Translations under genes and position numbers: made by a program
From: Sediminibacterium sp.
GTDB taxonomy: Bacteria > Bacteroidota > Bacteroidia > B-17B0 > Aurantibacillaceae
Assembly (NCBI GenBank): GCA_030054095.1
Contig: JASGCO010000001.1
Coordinates: 86,831-150,830, forward strand
DNA length: 64,000 nt
Direction of reading: 5' to 3'
In this document: positions 26,552-37,846 of the stretch, piece by piece
Numbering within the stretch: the first letter of the stretch is position 1
Layout: every line of letters begins with the position of its first letter
The notes under the pieces: model-generated
The model's database searches: none
Seen by the model: the letters and a program-made list of their open reading frames with translations, nothing else
Told to the model about the DNA's origin: nothing

Positions 26552-27847
26552 TTATAAGCTCCAGTATGTTAACTTCTTAATTTTTCCTTTATAAAGTCCC
26601 TTAACATCTACAAGAACACCTTTTTTACTCAGAATTCCGGCAAAATAGGTTTCAGTCAGTGTTTTGTATTCTTTATGATTAACAGCCACAATTACGCCAT
26701 CATAACCTTTTGACAGTTTATTGAGTCCGAAACCATATTCATGTTTTAATTCACTGCTATCTGCATGCGGGTCCACAATTTCTACCTTAACGCCAAACGA
26801 CTTCAGTTCCTTTACTATATCGGCTACTTTACTGTTACGGATATCGCTTACATCTTCTTTAAACGTAGCACCCATAACCAACACCTTTGATTTGGAAATA
26901 TTTTTACCGGCAGCAATTATCTTTTTGACACAGGTTTTAGCTACATAAAACCCCATACTATCATTTACATAACGGCCACTGTTAATCACACGGGCATGAT
27001 ACCCCATTTCCTCCGCCTTATAGGTAAGGTAGTACGGATCAACGCCAATGCAATGACCACCAACCAGCCCGGGAGAAAATTTGAGGAAATTCCATTTGGT
27101 GCCGGCAGCCTCCAGTACGTCGTAGGTATTAATTCCGATACGTGAAAAAATGATTGACAATTCATTCATCAGCGCAATATTTACGTCGCGCTGGGTATTT
27201 TCAATAATTTTGGCAGCCTCTGCCACTTTAATAGAAGACGCCTTGTGCGTTCCCGGTTCTACAATAATCTCATACACTTTAGAGATGGCTTCCAGACTTT
27301 CTTTGTCGCATCCACTAACAATTTTGAGGATTTTGGTAATTGTATGTTCTTTATCTCCGGGATTAATCCGTTCCGGTGAATAACCCACTTTAAAATCTTT
27401 CACAAACTTCAGTCCGCTGTGTTGTTCTAAAACCGGGATACAATCTTCTTCCGTACAGCCCGGATAAACAGTAGATTCATATACAACATAATCTCCTTTT
27501 TTAAGCACTTTTCCTACTGTTGTAGAAGCGCCTATCAAAGGTTTAAGATCAGGAAGATTATGTTCATCAATAGGTGTTGGTACCGCGATGATAAAAAAAC
27601 TGGCTTTTTTAAGATCTTCCAACTTACAGGTAAACTGTATATCGCTGTTTTCAAAATCTTTTTTAACCAACTCATTACTCGGATCTATTCCCTTTTTCAT
27701 GAGATTAACCCGTTGTTCGTTAATGTCAAAACCGATAACTTTTACCTTTTTAGCGAATGCCAATGCTATAGGCAATCCCACATATCCCAAGCCTATAACG
27801 GCGATGGATGCTTCTTTCTTTACGATCTTGTTATAAATATTACTCAT
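26552..27847 (-). CDS. Nucleotide-sugar 6-dehydrogenase, WbpA/TviB-like
   Basis: NAD-dependent enzyme of 431 residues that oxidises C6 of a UDP-N-acetylhexosamine to the uronic acid in two steps. NAD-binding motif VIGLGYVGLP (Gly19-x-Gly21-x-x-Gly24) lies in the N-terminal Rossmann domain. The catalytic Cys266 is in GGHCIGVDPYYL. The C-terminal UDP-binding domain contains VMGATFKEDVSDIRNSKV. The family resemblance is to WbpA/TviB rather than UDP-glucose dehydrogenase. Together with the two genes upstream it forms most of the WbpA-WbpB-WbpE-WbpD route to UDP-2,3-diacetamido-uronic acids. Confidence 0.88.
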   Translation of the reverse strand: MSNIYNKIVKKEASIAVIGLGYVGLPIALAFAKKVKVIGFDINEQRVNLMKKGIDPSNELVKKDFENSDIQFTCKLEDLKKASFFIIAVPTPIDEHNLPDLKPLIGASTTVGKVLKKGDYVVYESTVYPGCTEEDCIPVLEQHSGLKFVKDFKVGYSPERINPGDKEHTITKILKIVSGCDKESLEAISKVYEIIVEPGTHKASSIKVAEAAKIIENTQRDVNIALMNELSIIFSRIGINTYDVLEAAGTKWNFLKFSPGLVGGHCIGVDPYYLTYKAEEMGYHARVINSGRYVNDSMGFYVAKTCVKKIIAAGKNISKSKVLVMGATFKEDVSDIRNSKVADIVKELKSFGVKVEIVDPHADSSELKHEYGFGLNKLSKGYDGVIVAVNHKEYKTLTETYFAGILSKKGVLVDVKGLYKGKIKKLTYWSL

Positions 27848-27877
27848 TTCGCTTTTCTGAATACAACTACAATATTT

Positions 27878-28909
27878 TTATTCTTTAATAACTGATGCCG
27901 GCCTTAACTTATAAATACGTTCTATAATATCCACCACTTTTAGTCCCTCTAAGGCATTTGTCGTAATTTTATTTTTCCCGGTGATGGTTTCCACCACGTT
28001 TTCAATTACATTATGGTGGTTGTTAGCCGATCCTTTGTAAGCCCCATAATCATTGGCAGGATTTGTTTCTGCTAACTGCGGCATAACATAATCTTTAATA
28101 TTACATACCTCAATCTGATCCATGTATTGCCCGCCAACTTTTATACTTCCCTTACTACCAACCACTGTTAAAGAAGATTCCAGGTTTTTTTCCCACACCG
28201 CCGTACTGTAATTAATGCAGCCCATTCCCCCATTCACAAAATCGAAACTCACAAATCCACTATCCTCAAAAGCGGTAGATTGCTGATGGTTAAAATCAGC
28301 AAATTTCGCCTGTATATTAGTGATATCTCCAAAAACCCAATACATAATATCAATCCAATGACTAAATTGGGTAAAAAGCGTTCCACCATCCAAGTCAGCC
28401 GTTCCTTTCCATCCGCCTTTTTTATAGTAGCGGTCGTCCCGGTTCCAGTAACAATTGAGTTGAACCATATAAACATCTCCTATCACTTTCTTTTCCACCA
28501 CCTCTTTCAACCATACACTAGGAGGAGAGTAACGGTTTTGCATCACACAAAATACTGTTTTATGGTGGTGCAAAGCGGCATAGATAATTTTCTCGCAATC
28601 CGCCTTTGAAAGAGCCATAGGCTTTTCAACCACTACATGTTTCCCGCCTTCAAGAGCCTTTAAAGCATGCTCTGCGTGCAACCCATTGGGTGTACATACA
28701 TTGACCACATCCAGTTCAGGATGTGCTTTCAATAACTCTTCGGCTGAGGTGTAAAATTTTTCTTTTATGTCCTCTAATCCTAATTTATCCTTTGGCAACA
28801 GGTCACATACTGCTATCAGCTCACAATCCGCATTACGACGGATCATTTCCGCGTGCCGCTTTCCGATATGCCCCTGACCTATTACCGCAAATTTTATTTT
28901 TTCTGCCAT
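27878..28909 (-). CDS. Gfo/Idh/MocA oxidoreductase, WbpB-like
   Basis: NAD(H)-dependent sugar oxidoreductase of 343 residues. The Rossmann motif is VIGQGHIGKRH (Gly11-x-Gly13-x-x-Gly16). The family's catalytic Lys96 sits in EKP (95-97). 'GGTLFTQFSHWIDIMYWVFGD' carries the conserved histidine segment. In context, next to WbpD- and WbpA-like genes, it probably oxidises C3 of a UDP-N-acetylglucosaminuronic acid before amination. Spacing is 9 nt from the acetyltransferase gene and 30 nt from the dehydrogenase gene, consistent with one operon. Confidence 0.85.
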   Translation of the reverse strand: MAEKIKFAVIGQGHIGKRHAEMIRRNADCELIAVCDLLPKDKLGLEDIKEKFYTSAEELLKAHPELDVVNVCTPNGLHAEHALKALEGGKHVVVEKPMALSKADCEKIIYAALHHHKTVFCVMQNRYSPPSVWLKEVVEKKVIGDVYMVQLNCYWNRDDRYYKKGGWKGTADLDGGTLFTQFSHWIDIMYWVFGDITNIQAKFADFNHQQSTAFEDSGFVSFDFVNGGMGCINYSTAVWEKNLESSLTVVGSKGSIKVGGQYMDQIEVCNIKDYVMPQLAETNPANDYGAYKGSANNHHNVIENVVETITGKNKITTNALEGLKVVDIIERIYKLRPASVIKE

Positions 28910-28918
28910 TTCCTAACC

Positions 28919-29500
28919 TTAAATTCGGGTTACCTTATTATCCGCCAATTTATACTGTTGACCTGATTCCGGGCAAACAGCTTCTCCCTTTGCGTCAAAT
29001 TCAAGACGATGTCCGTACTCACTCATCCAGCCAATTTGCCTGGCCGGATTTCCAACTAAAAGTGCATAATCGGGTACATGTTTTGTAACCACCGCCCCTG
29101 CCCCAATAAAAGCAAAAGCACCAATATTGTGACCACATACAATAGTTGCATTAGCACCTATACTTGCTCCTTTGCCAACATGTGTTTTAGCGTATTGATT
29201 TTTACGATTTACAGCGCTTCGCGGATTAGTAACATTTGTAAACACCATAGATGGTCCTAAAAACACATCATCATCGCAGGTTACACCCGTATAAATAGAA
29301 ACATTGTTTTGTATTTTAACATTGTTTCCTAAAACCACATCCGGAGAAATTACTACATTTTGCCCGATGTTACAGTTTTCACCTATCCGGCAATTAGGCA
29401 TAATATGTGAAAAGTGCCATATCCTGGTTCCATCGCCAATGTTACATCCCTCATCAATAAAAGCCGAAGGATGCGCATAGTAATTTTTTGTATCTGACAT
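28919..29500 (-). CDS. Left-handed beta-helix N-acetyltransferase, WbpD-like
   Basis: Trimeric acyltransferase of 193 residues, the length of P. aeruginosa WbpD. Hexapeptide repeats run from about residue 12 to 150 ([75 protein letters not shown]). The 'TRIWHFSHI' segment and '[15 protein letters not shown]' are characteristic of the WbpD/WlbB group that acetylates the 3-amino group of UDP-2-acetamido-3-amino-uronic acid. First gene of the sugar operon, with a good promoter immediately upstream. Confidence 0.85.
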   Translation of the reverse strand: MSDTKNYYAHPSAFIDEGCNIGDGTRIWHFSHIMPNCRIGENCNIGQNVVISPDVVLGNNVKIQNNVSIYTGVTCDDDVFLGPSMVFTNVTNPRSAVNRKNQYAKTHVGKGASIGANATIVCGHNIGAFAFIGAGAVVTKHVPDYALLVGNPARQIGWMSEYGHRLEFDAKGEAVCPESGQQYKLADNKVTRI

Positions 29501-29509
29501 AAAAGCCTA

Positions 29510-29539
29510 CAAATTTAACTAAAGCAAATAGACTTCAAA
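29510..29539 (-). promoter_or_regulatory. Promoter of the sugar-nucleotide operon
   Basis: On the minus strand: TTTG at 29539-29536, an 18-nt spacer, then TAAATTTG at 29517-29510, an exact match to TAnnTTTG. The -7 element ends only 9 nt before the start codon region (29500), so the leader would be about 5 nt. Confidence 0.6.
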
Positions 29540-29755
29540 GAAAAATAGGAAGAATTAGCTATATCTGAGTTTATGATTAGGAAAGGGCGCGTACTAATGC
29601 CCCCTTCTAAACTTTAGTTAATTACCTATTGATATATAAGCCATTAAACTTACACCCATTTGTCAAACAGATTCAATATGGTCGTAAACCACACGCTTAT
29701 TCGTAAAAATCAACCAGTTCTAAAGAAAATGCAGCCAGTTTTAAAAAAAGTGAAA
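29540..29755. other. Non-coding divergent region
   Basis: Between the two divergent promoters I see no reading frame with coding character, no strong hairpin and no RNA gene. It is AT-rich. Confidence 0.6.
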
Positions 29756-29784
29756 TTTGTATTGGTCTTTTATTTTTATATTTG
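29756..29784 (+). promoter_or_regulatory. Promoter of the large T9SS propeller protein
   Basis: TTTG at 29756-29759, a 17-nt spacer and TATATTTG at 29777-29784, an exact match to TAnnTTTG. The gene starts at 29837, giving a leader of about 50 nt. Confidence 0.6.
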
Positions 29785-29836
29785 GGAAAAAAATAACAAT
29801 TTTGTTAAAATTTACTAATACAGATAAATTTACATT

Positions 29837-32800
29837 ATGTTTTCAAATATACTAAGAAAATCAGGACAATTAGCAGGAAAACTGGCGGTATTGTCGGCAC
29901 TTATAGCTGTTGAGCTTCCGGCTGTAGCGCAAACTATTAGCTGGGGTCAAGCAGGTCCCGTTACCACGCCAAGTCGTATCAGATCTCTGATATTTGACAA
30001 TCAGGATCCTACAGGAAATCGTTTATATGCCGGTAGTGTTACTGGTGGTATTTTCTTAACCAATGATGGTGGGTTAAACTGGTCTCCACTAACCGACCAA
30101 TCTAATGTCAAAAATATTAGTTGCCTTGCCCAGTCACCAAATGGCGTTATTTATGCAGGTACAGGCGAAAATTATGCGCGCCCTAATCAGTTAGCAAAAA
30201 CACGTCCGGGAACCGGCGTTTACACCTTTGCCAATAATACCTTATTGCAGGTTGCAGGTACTTCTACTATGGGCAACATCAATAAAATTGTTATAAACCC
30301 CGCTAATGCCCAACGCATTTATGTAGCAAGTGCTACCGGTCTTTATGTTAGTACCGATGGTGGTACTACCTGGGCTGCCGGAACATCCCCTACGGTAACT
30401 GGTCAGGCTTACGATTTAGAGTTAGCCAGCGACGGATCGGCTTATGTAAGCGTTGGAGATATTACAGGAGGTTCTAAAGTTTGGCGTTCTACTAATGGTG
30501 ATCCGGGAAGTTTTACAGCCGACATCACTCCTACTACAGCACTTGTTCCTGCTAACTACGGACGTATTGAAATTGCAATTCCTGCTACTAATCCAAATAA
30601 AATTTACATTTCCTGCGGAAGTCCTTTTGCAAGTAACAACTCTTCCCTAGCAGGTTTATTCGTTTACGAGAATTTCGCAAATAGTCAGGTACCATCTCTT
30701 ATTTTAGAAGGGTCGAACCAATTGGATCCTATGCGCGGTGGAGGTCTTGGATGGGCGGATTATTCACACGCCCTTACTGTTTCTCCTACTAACGAAAATC
30801 AGTTACTTATAGGAGGATACGCCCTTTATTCCTGGACAAGAGTAACAGCGCCAAATATTGGCACATGGTTCCGTTTGGGGAACGATGGCTTAGTAGGCTC
30901 TGCATTGTACTTACCTAAGAACGTTCATCAAATTCTGTTTAAACCGAATGATGCTAACACCTTATTTATTGCGACTGACGGGTCTATATACAAATCAGCA
31001 GGTTTAGGTTTCATTGGAGCATTCAATGGTTTAAACGCCACAGCATTTAATAACCTTGCAGTGTTAGCAAGACCTGCCTCTCCTGCTCCGACTAATGGCT
31101 CTTTAATCACTCCTCGTATCGGCTTTTTAGCATCGGGTGTAACGTCCGGAATCACTTACTATCAGGGAAATTATCCGTTAGTTAAGGATGAGGAAAACTA
31201 CAATACCGGTGAATTTAACAACATTATTGTTTCTGAAATTTTACCTAAAGCCAGTGTTGTAACAAAAGCGGATGGTACAATCTGGAGAACCAGTGACTAT
31301 ACCGCTCAGGATTATACTCAGTTTGGTTTCAAATTCGCCGCGGGATCTGTAAGTTCTGACTTTACCAATACCAACTTCAGCGTAACTGGTACTCCTTTTG
31401 CTTATTTCGAAAACAGCGGTCAATTAGGTTCAGCACCATGCGACTCTTTAATTTTTTATAACGAACCGTTAACCAGCAGTGTGGTTATTCCGGCTTCTAC
31501 CTCAAACAGTAACACGCCTATATCTTTCACGTTTTTGCGTCCTCAAAACTCGGCCTTGCTGGATAGTGTTTCCTATGTTACTACTGTAACCGGAACGTGT
31601 GGAGTAACGCCAGGATTAACGCAAACGATCAGTGTTATTGTAAATCCTTATACAGCTTCTACTTTAGCACCCGTTAACCCTACTTTAAATTTAACCGGTG
31701 CTTCTTCTGCTGTGCAAAATGCACAAAATTTTATAACAATTGACAATACTATTTCGAGGCTGGATGTTACAAGATTAACATTCAGTTTAAATCCTGCTCC
31801 TAATACGCTTACCTGTCCTTTAGGTGTGGGTAGTACTGTAGCTGTTAACTCTGCAACAGTTAGATGTTTTGCAAAAGCTTACTACAAATATGACGTTGGT
31901 GCTGTTATCACACTAACCAATACTGAAATCAGTACCAAGAACATTGTGGTATCAGGTACTATTACTACACTTAATTCCTGGAGAAAACCAGCTGGTGTAG
32001 CTATAGGAAATACCAGTGCTATAAAATTACCATTGCCAATGTCTTCGCGCTTTGCGTTTGCCACCAACGAAGGTATTAGCATATCACGTAATATGATGAA
32101 TTTTGGTGATTCTCCAATACGTCAGTTAATCACTGGTGACAGTATGTATGTGGATGGCCCCGGAGGTGTTGCAACACTAAATAAAGCGCGTCGCCCGTTA
32201 AATAGTCGTGTTCGAATGATGGAATGGGCTTCCTCAGGTACTGAACTGTATTTTGTGAGCGCTACTACCAGCGGAACAAATACTACATCGTACATTTACC
32301 GTGTTTCACACATCAACGCTATTATTGATTCTACATTTGCTAATTATAAAGGGTTATTCAGCACACACGTATTTAACCGTAAACCTCCATTTACAGGCGT
32401 TCCTGTATTTACTTTAAATCCGCGTTCACCTTATCGTACTACCATGATCGGACGTATTGACTCTGTTGTAACAAGTCTGCGTTTTGCTGATACCGATGGT
32501 AGCCTTATTTTATCAGTAGTACCTTCAGGAACAAACATTACTGCTGCTAAAATTTATGTATGTACAAGTCCTAAAACAGCAATTATGTCAAATACAGCTA
32601 TTGCTTCTATGGCTAACTTCAGCGATAAAACAGGAAATTTACCTACTGGTACTAATGTATTTGTTTCACTTCCTGAAAGAAATGACAATAAAAAAGTATT
32701 ACTTGGTACTTCTTCCGGTGTCTTTATGACAAACGACATTACAGCTTCTTCGCCTGTGTGGAACAACGTCAACAATAATCAGATTCCTAACATTGAGGTT

Positions 32801-33208
32801 TACGACCTTAAGCAACAAAAATTGCCACACTGGAAGTCATATAACTCCGGCGTAATTTATGCCGCTACAAATGGACGAGGTGTTTGGTCAACAAATGCAT
32901 TCTACGAGCAATCGTATGTTGGTGTGGATGAGGTAGAAAAAACTAAAAACAGTTTCCTTAAAATGTATCCAAATCCAAGCAATGGTATGGTTACAATAGA
33001 TTGCAAAAGCATAAACGGAGAACGTTTAAATATGGAAGTGGTTGATCTGATGGGTAAATTAGTATTTACTTCTTTTGTAGGTCAAACTAATTCAGAAGAT
33101 GTTAGTTTTAATGCAGATTTGAGTTCACTTAATGCCGGTATTTATCTTGTTACTATAAAAGGCAGCAATGGTACCAAACACGTTGGAAAACTGATTTTAT
33201 CTAAATAA
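29837..33208 (+). CDS. T9SS-sorted protein with Asp-box/VPS10-like propeller
   Basis: Secreted protein of 1123 residues. Signal peptide (1-31, ending VAQ). The first 390 or so residues form a sortilin/BNR-like propeller, with Asp-box-like turns such as LTNDGGLNWSPL, VSTDGGTTWAAG and STNGDPGSF, and a further copy later (MTNDITASSPVWNNV). The middle part (about 410-720) is beta-rich and unassigned. The C-terminus is a type A sorting domain (LKMYPNPSNGMVTIDC...KLILSK). Such proteins may bind or degrade polysaccharides, but I see no catalytic signature. It has its own promoter and terminator, so it is a single-gene unit. Confidence 0.85.
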   Translation: MFSNILRKSGQLAGKLAVLSALIAVELPAVAQTISWGQAGPVTTPSRIRSLIFDNQDPTGNRLYAGSVTGGIFLTNDGGLNWSPLTDQSNVKNISCLAQSPNGVIYAGTGENYARPNQLAKTRPGTGVYTFANNTLLQVAGTSTMGNINKIVINPANAQRIYVASATGLYVSTDGGTTWAAGTSPTVTGQAYDLELASDGSAYVSVGDITGGSKVWRSTNGDPGSFTADITPTTALVPANYGRIEIAIPATNPNKIYISCGSPFASNNSSLAGLFVYENFANSQVPSLILEGSNQLDPMRGGGLGWADYSHALTVSPTNENQLLIGGYALYSWTRVTAPNIGTWFRLGNDGLVGSALYLPKNVHQILFKPNDANTLFIATDGSIYKSAGLGFIGAFNGLNATAFNNLAVLARPASPAPTNGSLITPRIGFLASGVTSGITYYQGNYPLVKDEENYNTGEFNNIIVSEILPKASVVTKADGTIWRTSDYTAQDYTQFGFKFAAGSVSSDFTNTNFSVTGTPFAYFENSGQLGSAPCDSLIFYNEPLTSSVVIPASTSNSNTPISFTFLRPQNSALLDSVSYVTTVTGTCGVTPGLTQTISVIVNPYTASTLAPVNPTLNLTGASSAVQNAQNFITIDNTISRLDVTRLTFSLNPAPNTLTCPLGVGSTVAVNSATVRCFAKAYYKYDVGAVITLTNTEISTKNIVVSGTITTLNSWRKPAGVAIGNTSAIKLPLPMSSRFAFATNEGISISRNMMNFGDSPIRQLITGDSMYVDGPGGVATLNKARRPLNSRVRMMEWASSGTELYFVSATTSGTNTTSYIYRVSHINAIIDSTFANYKGLFSTHVFNRKPPFTGVPVFTLNPRSPYRTTMIGRIDSVVTSLRFADTDGSLILSVVPSGTNITAAKIYVCTSPKTAIMSNTAIASMANFSDKTGNLPTGTNVFVSLPERNDNKKVLLGTSSGVFMTNDITASSPVWNNVNNNQIPNIEVYDLKQQKLPHWKSYNSGVIYAATNGRGVWSTNAFYEQSYVGVDEVEKTKNSFLKMYPNPSNGMVTIDCKSINGERLNMEVVDLMGKLVFTSFVGQTNSEDVSFNADLSSLNAGIYLVTIKGSNGTKHVGKLILSK

Positions 33209-33228
33209 TACAAACTTATCTTTTCAGC

Positions 33229-33263
33229 AAGGCCCGTTAATGAATTTAACGGGCCTTTTGTTT
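33229..33263 (+). terminator. Terminator of the T9SS propeller gene
   Basis: A 12-bp perfect stem (AAGGCCCGTTAA at 33229-33240, TTAACGGGCCTT at 33246-33257) with a 5-nt loop, followed by a TTTTGTTTT tract. Confidence 0.92.
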
Positions 33264-33609
33264 TCTGACAATTTACAGGGAAAACAATTCTTTCACTTCA
33301 GAATCACAGGATTTGTTTTAAACCATTAAATCTGGATTATATAATGCTATTGGTTGTAAAAATCGTGAATACCCCTCTACGTCATTTTCAGTCATTTGGT
33401 ATAGGGTTGACTAAACTCCCTTTGGCAAAGTTCAGATTTTATTGGTCTTTTCGCTCACTACAAATTTTTAATGCATAGTCCGGATTAAACCGTAAATAGA
33501 CAGTAGGATTTCTATTACACATCCGGTTACCTAGCTAACACATCGATATAAGCCCACTCTATCGGGAACACCACTACTGAGTTTATAAAACTGCTACCCG
33601 GAGTACTTA
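33264..33609. other. Non-coding gap, nothing recognised
   Basis: About 345 nt between a terminator and the next minus-strand gene end. The only open frame from an ATG (33344-33478) is 44 codons with no start signal or recognisable product. No clear hairpin or promoter. Confidence 0.5.
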
Positions 33610-34446
33610 CTACTCTTTACTGTAACTTACTTTCAGATTGTAGTCACTTCCGCCGCCTCTTACGCGCGTCCACCTCTGGAAATGCGATGCCTTTATATAA
33701 GAGGGCTGCCGGTAAGAACCCGCATAACAAAATCGCGAAATATCCATTTCATCCATCAGGCATTCGAGGCTTACAAAAAAATCGCCCGAAACCCGGATAT
33801 TTTCGTCTCGTAGTGTCATCCTGAATTCACCATGCGATTGTTTCAACTTGAAAATAACAGGTCGCTGCAAAAAGGTCTCCCCCACTTTCCCATCCGCCGT
33901 TTTATGATAAAACATTAACCGGAAAGTTAAAGAATCTTCATACGTGTTACGGATCACAAAAAAGCCAAAATCTTCTATCAAAACCGGCTGTTCATTTTTA
34001 ATCAGAATAGCACTCTCTGATCCTTTCCAGCTATCTTCATTTTTAACAAAACCACTACAATTCGATTTAGAGTACTTTGTTGTTCCTAAAAATTTATAGT
34101 AAATTTTTTCAGATTTGACCGTTACTTCGGGCAGTTTAAATGCCTCAGGCTCTAAATCAATTCTTCCCTCCGGGTTATCAACAACAAGAGCTGTTAATGC
34201 CACCATACGGGGCTTGTATCCAATGGCCGTAACAGTGAGTGAGTCATCCTGTTCTGTTAGTCCCGATTTTATTATAAATACACCTTCTTCGTTACAAATT
34301 ACCCCCAAAGGTTTTTGGTGAATACCCACAGCCGCAAACGCAACACCCTTTCCGCTTACCACATCTTTAACCTTTCCTTTAAGTACTATCTGCGCTCTTA
34401 ATCCGCCAAGCATTAAGAGCAACATATTAACTACCAATACCCTCAT
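33610..34446 (-). CDS. Exported protein with carboxypeptidase-regulatory-like domain
   Basis: Protein of 278 residues. Signal peptide (MRVLVVNMLLLMLGGLRAQ), then a CarboxypepD_reg-like beta-sandwich (about 22-105: VLKGKVKDVVSGKGVAFAAV, GVICNEEGVFII, VTAIGYKPRMV). The remaining 170 residues are beta-rich and unassigned, with an 'IYYKFLGTTKYSKSNCSGFV' segment. Unlike TonB receptors it has no plug or barrel. It is probably a surface or periplasmic protein; function unknown. It is divergent from the ABC-F gene with a 55-nt gap. Confidence 0.7.
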   Translation of the reverse strand: MRVLVVNMLLLMLGGLRAQIVLKGKVKDVVSGKGVAFAAVGIHQKPLGVICNEEGVFIIKSGLTEQDDSLTVTAIGYKPRMVALTALVVDNPEGRIDLEPEAFKLPEVTVKSEKIYYKFLGTTKYSKSNCSGFVKNEDSWKGSESAILIKNEQPVLIEDFGFFVIRNTYEDSLTFRLMFYHKTADGKVGETFLQRPVIFKLKQSHGEFRMTLRDENIRVSGDFFVSLECLMDEMDISRFCYAGSYRQPSYIKASHFQRWTRVRGGGSDYNLKVSYSKE

Positions 34447-34468
34447 CTTTATAATTTAAACCATATAA

Positions 34469-36115
<1,647 letters not shown>

Positions 36116-36136
36116 TTATGTACCTTTAATAGTATT

Positions 36137-36565
36137 ATGCTATACCGGTTAACAGGTTTATTCTTTATACTATTACTGTGTACCCATCAGATATTACGTG
36201 CGCAACAGCCAACCAATACCATTAAAGTTAAAAAGGCCGAAGATTTAGTTAAAGCTGAATTTGACAATGTCAATCTTAAACTGATTGCTGTTGACCGCTT
36301 TGGAAATCCGCGGGAAAGTGCCGTTTTATCGTACGTTTTATGGATTAAAACCGATCCTGATAAACCGTATTACAGCAAAAACTTCGCCATTACACCCGAA
36401 ATGCAGCAAGCACTTAATACCTGCAAATCGTCAACGAAAATTTTTTTTACCAATATTGTCGCTCAGGAAGCAGACGGGCATCAGGTAAAATTGCCGGATG
36501 TTATTGATGTTTGGTTTCCGGATTGCAAAAACTGCACGCCAAAAAAATTTAAAAAACACCGGTAA
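36137..36565 (+). CDS. Small exported protein resembling the C-terminal domain of GldM
   Basis: Protein of 142 residues with signal peptide (MLYRLTGLFFILLLCTHQILRAQ). The body has the pattern of the last GldM domain: a strand region ending in 'SYVLWI', then ITPEMQQALNTCKSSTKIFFTNIVAQEADGHQVKLPDVIDVW, comparable to GldM's 'aeMk..l..mk.GdkiffdnIrA.gpDG..r.lp.i.f' end. GldM is the T9SS/gliding motor shaft; a free copy of this domain without the membrane helix is unusual. The similarity is from memory and weak. It ends with a basic tail (KKFKKHR). It begins 21 nt after the ABC-F gene. Confidence 0.5.
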   Translation: MLYRLTGLFFILLLCTHQILRAQQPTNTIKVKKAEDLVKAEFDNVNLKLIAVDRFGNPRESAVLSYVLWIKTDPDKPYYSKNFAITPEMQQALNTCKSSTKIFFTNIVAQEADGHQVKLPDVIDVWFPDCKNCTPKKFKKHR

Positions 36566-36590
36566 CGCCTCATACAAATGTACCATTTCC

Positions 36591-37013
36591 TCAGCTAAAC
36601 TGCTCAAGCATTCGTTCTACGCTATTCAGTTTAAAATGCGCATCAAGATTATAGTTATTCATCGTTACAGCCTGAGTAAGGTATCGGTATAAGATAGCCG
36701 CCTTTTGCAGTACATTATGCGCATTAATCGTTTGCTGATGATGTAGGTAATAATGCGATTTCTCGAAAAGTAAATCCGCTGTTATTTTAATGTGTTCGTC
36801 ACTAAGTGTTCCGGCACCAAATAAATTATCAAAAAACTGATCATTGGGCAAATCTTCAATCGTGAGTAACTCCAATGCGGTAAACTGCCGTAAAGCTTCT
36901 CTCACCTTTTCTTCATGTTCCTGCCACTTTAATTGCTGGCGGAACCCTAAAATAATGGCCATAAATTTCCCAAACTCTTCAAATTGCCTTATCAGATAAT
37001 CCTTACGAATCAT
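36591..37013 (-). CDS. Conserved hypothetical helical protein
   Basis: Cytoplasmic protein of 140 residues without signal peptide or membrane segment, predicted almost fully helical. The start MIRKDYLIRQFEEFGKFMAIILG resembles DUF6483-like proteins, but I am not sure of the assignment. A helical hairpin near 'HYYLHHQQTINAHNVLQKAAILYRYL' looks TPR-like. It follows the lemA gene by 18 nt on the same strand. Confidence 0.6.
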   Translation of the reverse strand: MIRKDYLIRQFEEFGKFMAIILGFRQQLKWQEHEEKVREALRQFTALELLTIEDLPNDQFFDNLFGAGTLSDEHIKITADLLFEKSHYYLHHQQTINAHNVLQKAAILYRYLTQAVTMNNYNLDAHFKLNSVERMLEQFS

Positions 37014-37031
37014 GAGAAATATTAGCCAATT

Positions 37032-37616
37032 TTAAAACTCTACCTTAGGCGCTTTTTCTGTGCCTGCTTCCGACTCAAAATACGGAAGGGCTTGCATAGA
37101 TCCGGCAATTAGACTTCCGGGAAATAGTTGTATAGCTTTATTAAAGTTTTTAACCATATCGTTGTACTTCATCCGCTCCGTAGAAATGCGGTTCTCACAA
37201 CCTTCAAGCGTTACGCGTAAATCGGCGAAAGCTGCATTCGCTTTTAAATTCGGGTAATTTTCACTTACAACCAATAACCGGCTTAAGGCGCTGCTTAATT
37301 CTCCCTGCGCCGCTTTATATTTTTCAATTGATTGCTCATCCAGATTCTCGGGATTGATACTTACCTGTGTGGCTTTAGCTCTGGCACCAATAACGGCCTC
37401 CAGGGTACTTTTCTCAAATTCAGCCTCTCCTTTAACAGTGGCTACGATATTCGGCACCAAATCAGCACGGCGCTGATATTGACTCTCCACTTGCTGCCAT
37501 TGTGCCTTGGCATCTTCCCTCAGGCTAACAAAACTATTTCTCTTATTGCACGCCCAGAAACCTCCGAAAACTACTATAATACCAAAAACAATAATTCCGA
37601 TTAATCCTTTACTCAT
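37032..37616 (-). CDS. lemA: LemA family protein
   Basis: Membrane-anchored protein of 194 residues. One N-terminal transmembrane helix (about 4-22) is followed by the four-helix LemA domain with its usual landmarks: WQQVESQYQRRADLVPNIVATVKG, FEKSTLEAVIGARAKA, LSRLLVVSENYPNLKAN, ENRISTERMKYNDMVKNFN and LFPGSLIA. Function in bacteria is poorly defined; often found next to TPM/YgcG genes, which are not seen here. Start at 37616 is supported by the basic N-terminus before the helix. Confidence 0.92.
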   Translation of the reverse strand: MSKGLIGIIVFGIIVVFGGFWACNKRNSFVSLREDAKAQWQQVESQYQRRADLVPNIVATVKGEAEFEKSTLEAVIGARAKATQVSINPENLDEQSIEKYKAAQGELSSALSRLLVVSENYPNLKANAAFADLRVTLEGCENRISTERMKYNDMVKNFNKAIQLFPGSLIAGSMQALPYFESEAGTEKAPKVEF

Positions 37617-37846
37617 AATTCTTTTAATTTTACAATAAAGTTACTGAAAATCCTTTAATTCTGAATAATCTAATGCCACAGCAAAAGTGGTGATAGTAAA
37701 TTTCTGATGGGTTTAAAAATAAAACGCATCAGCCCTTTCAAATTTATAAGATTACATTTATTTAACTACCGCTAACATTAAAATAAACCCATAACTACCT
37801 TTACTTAAAGCTTTTTCAGTAGATTTAGAGCACCAAAAACTATATT

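Noticed and set aside
33344-33478. 44-codon plus-strand frame in the non-coding gap
   Set aside because: No promoter, no ribosome-binding context and no recognisable product; kept as non-coding.
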